DNA of 30,215 bases from a virus: the IMG/VR virus record IMGVR_UViG_3300013099_000061, positions 1 to 30,215 of that record, one strand, 5' to 3'. Position 1 is the first letter of the stretch; each line of letters begins with the position of its first letter. Of this stretch, positions 1 to 7,453 are shown piece by piece. The translations under genes were made by a program, and so were the position numbers. The notes under the pieces were generated by a model that saw only the letters and a list, made by a program, of their open reading frames with translations, was not told where the DNA came from and searched no databases.

Positions 1-297
1 AATATTATTATTTTCTTTTAAAATAATTAAATTATCTTCTATTTTTTTACATTCTTCTTGAAATTCCACCTCTTCTTTTATAGATAAATCGAACCATTCT
101 CCTTCTTTTTTTAAATGAGAATATTTTCTATGTAACGTTCTTTCTATTTTATTTGATAAATCAGATCGATATATTGTAATTAATTTTAATTCAGAAGAAT
201 TACCCGTTTGTAATTGATTAATCCTTTTATTGGGGTTTTTTGATTTACCTATTTTATAATAACCATCTTCTAACGATTGTATTAAATAAATATACAT
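1..297 (-). CDS. GIY-YIG (T5orf172/MUG113-type) nuclease, partial, C-terminus outside window
   Basis: This gene is cut by the left edge of the window; 99 codons are visible and the frame is open to base 1. The N-terminus begins MYIYLIQSLEDGYYKIG, which is the paired GIY...YIG strand motif in the variant form used by the T5orf172/MUG113 branch of the GIY-YIG fold. It is followed by the expected NPNKRINQLQTGN segment with the catalytic-type arginine, then an ER..H stretch and GEWF near residue 73. Members of this fold cut DNA, and in phages many are free-standing homing endonucleases. The ATG at 297 follows the tandem TAA stops of the preceding endonuclease gene with only a few bases between, so the two are probably co-transcribed. 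The visible part contains the core motif, so the fold is fairly sure; specificity is unknown. Confidence 0.75.
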   Translation of the reverse strand, partial: MYIYLIQSLEDGYYKIGKSKNPNKRINQLQTGNSSELKLITIYRSDLSNKIERTLHRKYSHLKKEGEWFDLSIKEEVEFQEECKKIEDNLIILKENNNI

Positions 298-303
298 ATG
301 TTA

Positions 304-1203
304 TTAAATTAATTTACTTAAACTTTCTTGAAGATATTTTTCAATATTCTTTATTTTATATGATATTCTAATTAAGGGAATGTTATTTGTTTTACAATAT
401 TCGTTTTTAATTTTATCGTTATTTTTTATTTTTATGAAATTTTTCTTTGCTTTTTCAATGGACGATCCGTAAAAATTAACTATTTCAAAATGTTGTTTTC
501 CATCATATTCAATCAAAATTTTATAATCAGGTAAATAAAAATCAAATGGTAGTCTATGTTTATTTTTACAATTTTCAAATTTCATTTCTCTAATAAAATT
601 AATCGACATATTTTTCAAAATAAATGATAGTTTTCTTTCTCCTAATGATTCATTACATATTGGACACCAATTATTTGAATTTTTTACTAAATATGGTTTC
701 GCTTCCCATATATGTCCCTTTTCACATTTCCATTTTAATTTACTATGTGAATTAATATATTCATTAGATAAACACTCACCACCTCTTTCACTAGCAATTT
801 CTTGCATTTTTTCGATTGTTAATTTTTTATTGTTTGAGCAATAAGGACACCATACTTTTAAATATTTAATATCATTTGCAATAGATTCCCAAATATGTCC
901 TTTATCACATTGAAATTTTAATTTACTTTTTGAGTTAACATATTCATTAGATAGACATTCACCTCCTCTTTTTTTAGCAATTTTATGATATGTTTCAATA
1001 TTATCTTTATGATTTTTTTGACATTTAGGACACCATGAACCATTATTAGTTAAATAATATGGCTTTGTTTTCCAAATATGTCCTTTATCACATTGAAATT
1101 TTAATTTACTGTGGGAGTTAATATAATTATTAGATAAACATAACCCTCCTCGTTCAATTGCCAAATTTTTAAAATATTTTATATTATATTTATATCTCCC
1201 CAT
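304..1203 (-). CDS. Homing-type endonuclease: three treble-clef zinc repeats plus Vsr-like nuclease domain
   Basis: 299 residues. Residues 8-190 are three tandem 61-residue repeats, each with a CxKGHxW element and a CPxC pair: C38/H42 with C58/C61, C99/H103 with C119/C122, C160/H164 with C180/C183. This spacing fits zinc-ribbon or treble-clef DNA-binding units found in phage endonucleases. The C-terminal part (about 190-299) has the PD-(D/E)XK/Vsr-like signature: FDFYLPDYK with D221, followed by IEYDGKQHF with E232, D234, K236 and H238. The likely role is sequence-specific DNA cleavage as a mobile homing endonuclease; specificity cannot be read. It sits three bases after the RuvC-like resolvase gene and just before a GIY-YIG gene. 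An ATG start at 1203 and two in-frame TAA stops (304-306 and 301-303) are visible. Confidence 0.8.
   Translation of the reverse strand: MGRYKYNIKYFKNLAIERGGLCLSNNYINSHSKLKFQCDKGHIWKTKPYYLTNNGSWCPKCQKNHKDNIETYHKIAKKRGGECLSNEYVNSKSKLKFQCDKGHIWESIANDIKYLKVWCPYCSNNKKLTIEKMQEIASERGGECLSNEYINSHSKLKWKCEKGHIWEAKPYLVKNSNNWCPICNESLGERKLSFILKNMSINFIREMKFENCKNKHRLPFDFYLPDYKILIEYDGKQHFEIVNFYGSSIEKAKKNFIKIKNNDKIKNEYCKTNNIPLIRISYKIKNIEKYLQESLSKLI
634..1182 (-). repeat. Three tandem 183-bp (61-codon) repeats encoding zinc-binding units
   Basis: The repeat is visible in DNA as well as protein. The 39-base stretch at 889-927 is identical to 1072-1110, exactly 183 bases apart. The matching stretch at 706-744, another 183 bases away, is similar but diverged. 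The Cys residues repeat with the same 61-residue period (38, 99, 160). Two copies are therefore much closer to each other than to the third, which suggests one recent duplication or gene conversion. The outer boundaries given are those that make three equal units. Confidence 0.85.
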
Positions 1204-1206
1204 TGT

Positions 1207-1818
1207 TTATTTTAAAATACCCTGTTTCACAAAAAACGCATAACCGACTGTATATGAATCACTTAAATCATAACAAATATCTCTCGGCTGGTCACTATTT
1301 CTTTTATAGAACCATTCTATTTGAGGTTCAAGTTTAGCAACCTTTTTCCAAATATAATATTTCTTATTTTTTTTATATTCTTCAGGAAATGATAATACTT
1401 CAACCATTTTTCCTTTTCTTTTTTTCAAACTAACCAATTCAGACAGAAACAATTTTCTACTTTCATGTACACTTATTTTCATTGGATATTTGTTGAATAT
1501 ATCAAATAAAATATATCTACATATTCCATTAAATCCTAATAATAATGAAGCGGTATTTGCATTATTACTCATCATCAAAGGAGCTTCTATAATTATATGT
1601 TCAATTTCCCCATTTAATTCATTGAAAATTCTTTTTTTATATTCCTCAGCATATTTTCTGAAAATTTCTGCTTTATGGATATCTCTATCTGGAACTGAAA
1701 CATCTTTACTTATTTTTAATTCAAGATGTTTCAATTCTATTAATTTTCCATTAATATCCCATAATGCACTACCAATATTTGTTGTACTAATGTCTAATGA
1801 CCATATATATTTTTCCAT
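1207..1818 (-). CDS. RuvC-like (RNase H fold) Holliday-junction resolvase
   Basis: 203 residues. The N-terminus IWSLDISTTNIG is the first strand of an RNase H/RuvC-type nuclease with D9 as first carboxylate. HIIIEAP carries E78 as second carboxylate, and DLSDSYTVGYAFF near the end supplies D184 and D187 in the last helix. This D-E-D(D) arrangement and the length match small viral and phage resolvases that cut four-way DNA junctions during genome processing and packaging. The 125-160 region is rich in Lys/Arg, as expected for junction binding. The gene begins about 23 bases after the stop of a small RHH-like gene and ends three bases before an endonuclease gene. The fold is well supported; resolvase activity is inferred from the family. 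Confidence 0.72.
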   Translation of the reverse strand: MEKYIWSLDISTTNIGSALWDINGKLIELKHLELKISKDVSVPDRDIHKAEIFRKYAEEYKKRIFNELNGEIEHIIIEAPLMMSNNANTASLLLGFNGICRYILFDIFNKYPMKISVHESRKLFLSELVSLKKRKGKMVEVLSFPEEYKKNKKYYIWKKVAKLEPQIEWFYKRNSDQPRDICYDLSDSYTVGYAFFVKQGILK

Positions 1819-1841
1819 GTGATTTATTTATTTAATAAAAA

Positions 1842-2039
1842 TTATTTATCTTCTTTATAATCATCAACCATTTTTTGAACTTCTTTGGGTGATTTTAAAT
1901 AAATTCTTATTAAATCTTCAATGACTGCACCTATTTTTAAATTCTTACCTTTACAGAACATTTTGAATCTATTATGTAAATTACCATTAATTATAATAGA
2001 TTTTGGTTTTATTCCGTTAACACTATTTAAATTTTCCAT
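1842..2039 (-). CDS. Small ribbon-helix-helix-like protein (putative DNA binding)
   Basis: 65 residues. A short strand-like segment (KSIIINGNL, about 13-21) is followed by two amphipathic helices separated by a turn (HNRFKMFCKGKNLK, then IGAVIEDLIRIYLKS). This is the pattern of Arc/CopG/ParG-type ribbon-helix-helix proteins, which bind DNA as dimers through the beta strand. No family name can be fixed at this length. It is preceded by a 99-base gap holding one copy of the shared promoter-like element, so it may start its own transcription unit with the resolvase and endonuclease genes. An alternative is an unrelated small helical protein. Confidence 0.5.
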   Translation of the reverse strand: MENLNSVNGIKPKSIIINGNLHNRFKMFCKGKNLKIGAVIEDLIRIYLKSPKEVQKMVDDYKEDK

Positions 2040-2069
2040 TTTTTATAACTTAATTATTATTTTATTTAT

Positions 2070-2078
2070 AATAAATAC
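2070..2078 (-). promoter_or_regulatory. Promoter-like element GTATTTATT upstream of RHH-like gene
   Basis: The reverse strand reads GTATTTATT, 30 bases before the ATG at 2039. It is the weakest-matching copy at its last base. The surrounding 99-base gap (2040-2138) is otherwise A/T-rich with only a poor AT hairpin and no small gene. Confidence 0.35.
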
Positions 2079-2138
2079 TAAGTTTTTATAAAAAAATGTA
2101 AAAATTTATGATTTTCTTTAAAATAAATGAGATTTTAT

Positions 2139-2894
2139 TTAAAAATCAATTCCAAATACGATTGTTCTGGCAATTGTAGAGTCTTTAACAATTGGATTAT
2201 TAAATTTACCAATGGCAACTAAATTTTTATTACTATCATATAAACCTACTTCTGTAATATAAACATTTTCACCACTCCATGTTTCATTATCACTTGAATT
2301 GAATTCATTTGTAGGTAAATTAATTGCTAAATCTGTTGTGTACGCTATTGCTTCAATTTCAGTGGATACGTTACCAAAAAACATTTCTTCTTCACCAAAA
2401 ATTAATGGTTCGTTTAATGAAGTACTTCCTGTTTGAGTAACTAAAGGATAGTTTAAATAATCTAAATCATATATCGGCATTAACTCATCATTATAATATA
2501 AATATAATGGAACTTTAAAAATTGTACTAGTTAAATCAAATGCTGATAATGATTGTCCACTAACATAATTAAGAACCTGATCAGTAACATCATATTTTCT
2601 CCATTCACCCATGATAGGTTTTACTTGATCTAAACTATCATATGTTGAATTATCTATTAATTGTATAATTAGATGTATTTTATTTGCTGAAAATCCACTA
2701 ACACCATTAACATTCAAATATTTAAATTCATTGATATTATTAAAATATATATTAACTTCCTTATTTGTGATGTTTTCTAAATACAAATCATTAATATAAT
2801 TACAATGAATTGCATCACTATATCCAAAACCATTAGTTGATCCTGATTCAGTTCCTAGTGTATATGTGAAAAATACCGTATATCCGTTTGCCAT
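2139..2894 (-). CDS. Phage virion/tail-associated protein, unknown role
   Basis: 251 residues, no signal peptide and no membrane segment. The composition is typical of tail decoration or fibre proteins: rich in Asn, Ser, Thr and aromatic residues, with predicted beta structure. The last part reads VYITEVGLYDSNKNLVAIGK, then NPIVKD and FGIDF. An 'ITEVGLYD..... LVAIGKF' ending is common in phage tail-fibre or baseplate-peripheral proteins. It is the last gene of the long tail operon. I do not recognise a named family; virion association is inferred from composition, the C-terminal pattern and gene context. Confidence 0.6.
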   Translation of the reverse strand: MANGYTVFFTYTLGTESGSTNGFGYSDAIHCNYINDLYLENITNKEVNIYFNNINEFKYLNVNGVSGFSANKIHLIIQLIDNSTYDSLDQVKPIMGEWRKYDVTDQVLNYVSGQSLSAFDLTSTIFKVPLYLYYNDELMPIYDLDYLNYPLVTQTGSTSLNEPLIFGEEEMFFGNVSTEIEAIAYTTDLAINLPTNEFNSSDNETWSGENVYITEVGLYDSNKNLVAIGKFNNPIVKDSTIARTIVFGIDF

Positions 2895-2900
2895 AGTAAT

Positions 2901-2909
2901 TATAAATAC
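2901..2909 (-). promoter_or_regulatory. Promoter-like element GTATTTATA between two tail genes
   Basis: It occupies most of the 15-base gap between the genes ending at 2910 and starting at 2894, only 6 bases from the ATG. Read as a -10 element it would leave no untranslated leader, so function here is doubtful. Confidence 0.3.
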
Positions 2910-3614
2910 TTAAAATTTCATTATTATATTATCATTATCAACATAAGTAATACCATATTGATTACTACCATCCACTAACGGAATATCTGTGTTTAACCAA
3001 TTTATGTTTGAACCTAAATTAATCTCATAATTAGAGTCTGTGGGATTTTTTCTATAAACATATTGAAAAAATGTTTCAATAAATCCCTCTTTTAAAATTA
3101 ATTGACCATTTATTGATCGAGCAAAACCTGTGGTAGTTTCTATTACCTCACTATGTATTTGATCACTTAATTCTACAAATGAAAACGTATTGCCTACATT
3201 ACCATTTATTGAATAATTCAATGCTTTCCTTTCAGTTAATGGTGCACCATCTGTTGTCTTTAACCATAAATATAAATTTACAACATTTTCATCAGGATAA
3301 CCACTATAATGATTATCACGATTAGTGGAATTAACATTAAAGATTAAATTTTCATCTTGTGAATTACCAAGAATAATTGAATCATTATTCTGTATTGTTG
3401 TGGTAGTTGTTGTAACAAAAGGATCAACAGTAATCTCCCTAATAAATTCACATCCATTAGAATCAACTATCCTTAATTCATAACTCCCATTAGGTACATC
3501 AATAAATTCATACATTCCTATAGACGTATGTGTGTTTATGGGAATTGAACTTGGTCTCAATTCTGCAATAAAGGGTGCTACCCCACTAATTATTGTATAT
3601 TTAACTGTTGCCAT
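2910..3614 (-). CDS. Tail adhesin-like protein with SprB-repeat-like N-terminus and poly-Thr linker
   Basis: 234 residues. Residues 1-68 follow the SprB-repeat pattern known from flavobacterial adhesins: IISGVAPFIAEL, then FIDVPNGSYELRIVDSNGCEF and a final strand. A run of six Thr follows (about 70-75), encoded by mixed ACA/ACT/ACC codons, and works as a linker to a second domain of about 155 residues with no family I recognise. The opening (MATVKYTIISGVAPF) is similar in form to that of the next upstream gene product (MADIRFKISGDTEPF), so the two N-terminal domains are probably related by duplication. The likely role is a surface-exposed tail or fibre component contacting the host; this is inferred from domain type and context. 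Confidence 0.6.
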   Translation of the reverse strand: MATVKYTIISGVAPFIAELRPSSIPINTHTSIGMYEFIDVPNGSYELRIVDSNGCEFIREITVDPFVTTTTTTIQNNDSIILGNSQDENLIFNVNSTNRDNHYSGYPDENVVNLYLWLKTTDGAPLTERKALNYSINGNVGNTFSFVELSDQIHSEVIETTTGFARSINGQLILKEGFIETFFQYVYRKNPTDSNYEINLGSNINWLNTDIPLVDGSNQYGITYVDNDNIIMKF

Positions 3615-3623
3615 TTATTTAAA

Positions 3624-5180
3624 TTACATCTTTAATTGTTTTATAGTTATACTATCCTTTATTGATGTGTTAGATTGTAATCTAAACCATACTGTTATAT
3701 CTCTATCAGAACCCGTTTCATTTTCTTCAAGATTTATTTCAGCTTGATTATTTTCAATTGAACCTGATGGTGGATTTACAGAAGTCACAAAATTTGGTAA
3801 AAAACCCACTTCCCAATTTGATGAAGCTGTTATATCCACTAACATTGATTCATTCCAATTAACAGTATTGTCATTTCCAGAAGCTCTGACAGTAATACTA
3901 TCCGATGAAGATGGTGGTTCGATTGGAGAAATAGTATTAGACTGTGTTACAACTAAAGATGTTGTTATATTATCACCACCTATTTGTGTGAATTTAATAC
4001 TATCAGTTTTAATTCCCGGTTTACTTAATGGTGTAACATTAATTTCAAAATTAGTTTCAAGATTATTAGATGAAATTGGTAAAACTGAAGTAACCCAAGT
4101 TGGTATATCATTTTCTATATCTGCAATTTCCCAACCATATGGGGAAGAGGTAACTAATACGTTTTTAGTAAGTTCACCACTACCGAAAAAGATATTAGGT
4201 GGGTTAACAGTTATAGCTGCTGGAGCACCTGTTTGATTAAGACTAGCAGTTATTATAAAATCACCATTAGTATCATTTTGTATAAAATTAAGTTGTCCTG
4301 ATCTAGTAATACCAAAATTTTCCGTTGCCGTTACTGTAATATCAGTAAGACCAGCACCCCCACTTATTGGTGATACAAAAAATCCTAATGGGAATATAAC
4401 TTTACCTTCAACGGGATTTTCATAATACCATGATTCTGTTGAATTCATTTTCGCTATTATTGAATCACCCTCTTTCGGAAAATTAAATTCAATAGGTGTT
4501 AAAGTAAACACATTATTTGTTGCAGATATTGCCACTTTTTGTGTTGATGGTGAACCAATATTCGGACTAATTGATGCACTTCCAACCGAATTCACACCAG
4601 TTAAATTTAATGTAGAGCAACCAATTATGTCTCCAGTTGCTCCATTATGACAAATTGATGATAATGTATAACATATATTATCAATGGATGTGACATTATT
4701 TATTGTATAATTTTCAGAACCACTATCAATAAAACTTTTTATTGGGATAGCCATATTATTTCTATATAATTGAACATTATCATCAGTTATATTAATATTA
4801 TCACACGTAAATACGTTAAAAGTTAAATCAACCATTTCACCAACACCTAATGGTGGTTCAATTAATAAACGCTTATCACCAGTTAAAAATGCAGTATACT
4901 CATCAGGATTATAAACAGTACCCTCTAAATAAAAGTTTTTTTCTGGTGGTAATAGTGGTATTAATGCTGTAGGTGTTGTATAGCTTTCAGAAATATTAAA
5001 ATTTATATTATCTGTTACATTAACATGATAAGTAGTAATGGGTTGTAGTCCACCCAATATAACACAAGTATCAGGATATTCCACAACTTTTTCTTGAACT
5101 ATACTAGAACAACTACTATTCCAAAGTTTAACTGAAAAGGGTTCAGTGTCTCCGCTTATTTTAAATCTTATATCTGCCAT
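3624..5180 (-). CDS. Tail adhesin with three BACON-like domains
   Basis: 518 residues. The N-terminal 70 residues form a small beta domain similar in layout to the start of the downstream gene product. Residues about 226-317, 323-414 and 427-516 are three successive domains of roughly 90 residues. Each has an early strand, a 'W-x-hydrophobic' core (SSPYGWEI, TASSNWEVGF), a P-rich turn (NPPSGSIENN) and a closing strand ending in LNQTG, VVTQS or ITIKQ. This matches BACON domains, which are typical of Bacteroidota proteins and their phages and are thought to bind carbohydrate or mucin. Most likely a tail-fibre or capsid-surface adhesin. The domain class is well supported for the second copy and reasonable for the others; the ligand is unknown. 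Confidence 0.72.
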   Translation of the reverse strand: MADIRFKISGDTEPFSVKLWNSSCSSIVQEKVVEYPDTCVILGGLQPITTYHVNVTDNINFNISESYTTPTALIPLLPPEKNFYLEGTVYNPDEYTAFLTGDKRLLIEPPLGVGEMVDLTFNVFTCDNINITDDNVQLYRNNMAIPIKSFIDSGSENYTINNVTSIDNICYTLSSICHNGATGDIIGCSTLNLTGVNSVGSASISPNIGSPSTQKVAISATNNVFTLTPIEFNFPKEGDSIIAKMNSTESWYYENPVEGKVIFPLGFFVSPISGGAGLTDITVTATENFGITRSGQLNFIQNDTNGDFIITASLNQTGAPAAITVNPPNIFFGSGELTKNVLVTSSPYGWEIADIENDIPTWVTSVLPISSNNLETNFEINVTPLSKPGIKTDSIKFTQIGGDNITTSLVVTQSNTISPIEPPSSSDSITVRASGNDNTVNWNESMLVDITASSNWEVGFLPNFVTSVNPPSGSIENNQAEINLEENETGSDRDITVWFRLQSNTSIKDSITIKQLKM

Positions 5181-5182
5181 TA

Positions 5183-7399
5183 TTAACTTATTATTATCGA
5201 TTTACTTATTTCATACATTTCAATAGTTCCTTGTCTTTCTCTAACCTTAACTTCATATGTATCGTTACCATTAAAATATAACTTCATTGATGACCCTACT
5301 GCTTCCCCAGTTGGTAATGTTTCCCATGTTGTTGGATATGATGATGTTGAATAAATAGTAAATTCAATGTCACCAACAATTGGATTAACTCCACTGTTTA
5401 TAGAAACAAGATAATTACTAACTAAAACATATGTTCCGTTAACACCAGTTTGCTCGTTTGATATAGAAAATCCACTATTTAATGGGTTACCTGCTGCAAC
5501 ATAATTTTTACTTACAATAAAATCACCACCAGTAGTAACATCTTTAATATATATTGTATAAGCAGCTTCAAACGTTAAATTAAATTCTTTATATGTACCA
5601 AGAGATGAATAAGATACTGCTGACATATCACCATAATCCATTATACCAATATACGGTGAAGGAGTTGCGCCATATACTGTACCAACATCACTTATATCAA
5701 CACCAATAGTTGTTGGGTTGGTAATTGTTAAATTGAAATCAGGATCTAATCCGCTTTGTGTTGCTTCATAATCATATACACCCATACTACTTGATGGAAT
5801 TGTTAAAGTAACGAATTGACCTTGACAATTTAATGCTCCCATATCATTAATAATAACAAAATAAGTATCAGCACTTAATCCAGTAATAAGAACGTCTGTT
5901 GTGATTGTGTTGAAATATACTTGACCACTAGTTTGACCGCTAACAGTTAATATTAATTGACTACCTGATGTTTGATTAATTATATTGTTAATATAAATAG
6001 TACCATCATTACTACTTATTGTTGTTGGATTAGTTACTACCATATCGAAATCTATTTCACATGTAGCACAACCTAAAGTAACATTATCATTAAGTCCCAC
6101 TGTATAATTAGGAAGTGTCCATGATCTATTTGATTTATATGACATTGCAAATATTAATTCCTGATCTTCAATTACAAATAACTTTAAATCAGTGAATACC
6201 TTTCCTACAACATTCCCAACATAATCTACAAGATCATAATAATTAGTATTTAATGATTTAGTTTCACCAGTTAAAATTATTAACGAACCACTTGCTTTTA
6301 ATTTCAATCCTAAAGTATTTCCAGATGATTTATGCCACATTAATGTGGGTAAATCTAAAACAGGGATTTTTTCATCAGGAATATCCACATATAATTCTTC
6401 ACCATATGTGTTAGCTGGTGAAACATTGGAATAGTGAATAACACCTAATTTTTTTAAAACAGGAGCTTGATTTTGAATATATGAAACAAAACCGCCATAT
6501 TTTTTCGTATTAAATGTATTATATTTTTTATTATCTTCTTGAACACCAATAATTTCATCCGTAAAAATAATAGACATATTCCAAAACGGAAAATTATCAT
6601 ATGAACATTGACAATTTTCTAAGAAAGTTAAAACACTTTCATTTAAATAATCAGTAGAACTATCATTATATATTGTACTTCCAGTAAAATCAGAATAATT
6701 ATAATATACCAATGCACTTGCAATTATATTGGAACTACCTCCTGTTATAACACTGAAATCAGGTAAATTTCTATCTACTTCTACCACTAAATCATCATTA
6801 GCAAGTGTACCAGAAATAATACCCTGTATTTTATATATTATAATTGGTGTTGGTTTGTTTATATTTATAGTATATCCTGTAACACCCCCATCAAGATCAT
6901 TTTTATTTGTCCATCTTACTACAAGAAAATCACCAACACTTGGTTCATTAACATTTGCTAAATATGTTGAAGATTTATATAAATTTAATGTAGTACTCCC
7001 TGTAACTTCATCAATCTCAATTTTAATATCAGGTTGTTTTACATGATTAGTATCTGTAATAAAATTTACTTCGCTTTCATTAATATCGAAAAACCCTAAT
7101 GGTTGAACAGTATTTTCCACTATTGATGGTGTAGACGGTACATTATTAATCTCGTTTAATGTTTCGCCAGATATTTCTCTTGTTATAAATGAAATTATAT
7201 TGGGGTTTTTATCTGCTGGTCTTAACACACTTGAATAAAATGGGTCGTAATTAGTTTCACCATAAAAATTATAATCAATTTCACTATCACCCATAGCATA
7301 GTATTTGAAATCTAACTTACCTTCAGAAAGTAATTCTCTTCCTTTGGATGTTAACTTTATATTTAATACTACTGGGTTTTTTTTATCAATAAATGCCAT
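5183..7399 (-). CDS. Large tail-fibre/baseplate-peripheral protein with Ig/SprB-like repeats
   Basis: 738 residues. The first 60 residues (KLTSKGRELLSEGKLDF, YYAMGDSEIDYNFYG) look like a conserved attachment domain placed at the N-terminus of phage tail proteins. Near the C-terminus, at about residues 445-545 and 550-645, two segments each start with a variant of 'VTNPTTI' and continue as strand-rich Ig- or SprB-like domains (DGTIYINN, GLSADTYFVIIND). The gene sits between a Cys-rich repeat protein and the BACON-domain protein, with stops and starts almost touching on the downstream side. A role in host contact, anchored to the baseplate by its N-terminus, is the best inference. No catalytic motif is seen. 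Confidence 0.6.
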   Translation of the reverse strand: MAFIDKKNPVVLNIKLTSKGRELLSEGKLDFKYYAMGDSEIDYNFYGETNYDPFYSSVLRPADKNPNIISFITREISGETLNEINNVPSTPSIVENTVQPLGFFDINESEVNFITDTNHVKQPDIKIEIDEVTGSTTLNLYKSSTYLANVNEPSVGDFLVVRWTNKNDLDGGVTGYTININKPTPIIIYKIQGIISGTLANDDLVVEVDRNLPDFSVITGGSSNIIASALVYYNYSDFTGSTIYNDSSTDYLNESVLTFLENCQCSYDNFPFWNMSIIFTDEIIGVQEDNKKYNTFNTKKYGGFVSYIQNQAPVLKKLGVIHYSNVSPANTYGEELYVDIPDEKIPVLDLPTLMWHKSSGNTLGLKLKASGSLIILTGETKSLNTNYYDLVDYVGNVVGKVFTDLKLFVIEDQELIFAMSYKSNRSWTLPNYTVGLNDNVTLGCATCEIDFDMVVTNPTTISSNDGTIYINNIINQTSGSQLILTVSGQTSGQVYFNTITTDVLITGLSADTYFVIINDMGALNCQGQFVTLTIPSSSMGVYDYEATQSGLDPDFNLTITNPTTIGVDISDVGTVYGATPSPYIGIMDYGDMSAVSYSSLGTYKEFNLTFEAAYTIYIKDVTTGGDFIVSKNYVAAGNPLNSGFSISNEQTGVNGTYVLVSNYLVSINSGVNPIVGDIEFTIYSTSSYPTTWETLPTGEAVGSSMKLYFNGNDTYEVKVRERQGTIEMYEISKSIIIS

Positions 7400-7415
7400 T
7401 TAATATTACCTTTTA

Positions 7416-7424
7416 CATAAATAC
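7416..7424 (-). promoter_or_regulatory. Promoter-like element GTATTTATG
   Basis: It lies 16 bases before the ATG at 7399, inside a 54-base gap. It differs from the common form at the last base. The leader between it and the start contains AAAGG, the only Shine-Dalgarno-like string noticed among the tail genes. Confidence 0.4.
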
Positions 7425-7453
7425 AATTAAATTTATTTTATGGTTTTAATACT

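Noticed and set aside
634-1182. Regular repeats of 183 bases as a CRISPR-like array
   Set aside because: The repeats are coding, in frame, and encode zinc-binding units; there are no unique spacers between short repeats.
2040-2138. Hairpin between the stop at 2139 and the start at 2039 as a terminator
   Set aside because: Only a weak AT-only pairing (AAATAAA with TTTATTT) without a GC stem is visible. The sequence is so A/T-rich that such pairing is expected by chance.
3868-4236. Open frame of 122 codons on the plus strand, opposite the BACON-domain gene
   Set aside because: The minus-strand frame has clear domain structure here. The plus-strand translation is a hydrophobic, valine-rich shadow with no leader or motif; the same applies to the other plus-strand frames at 1490-1822, 10285-10563 and 23384-23788.
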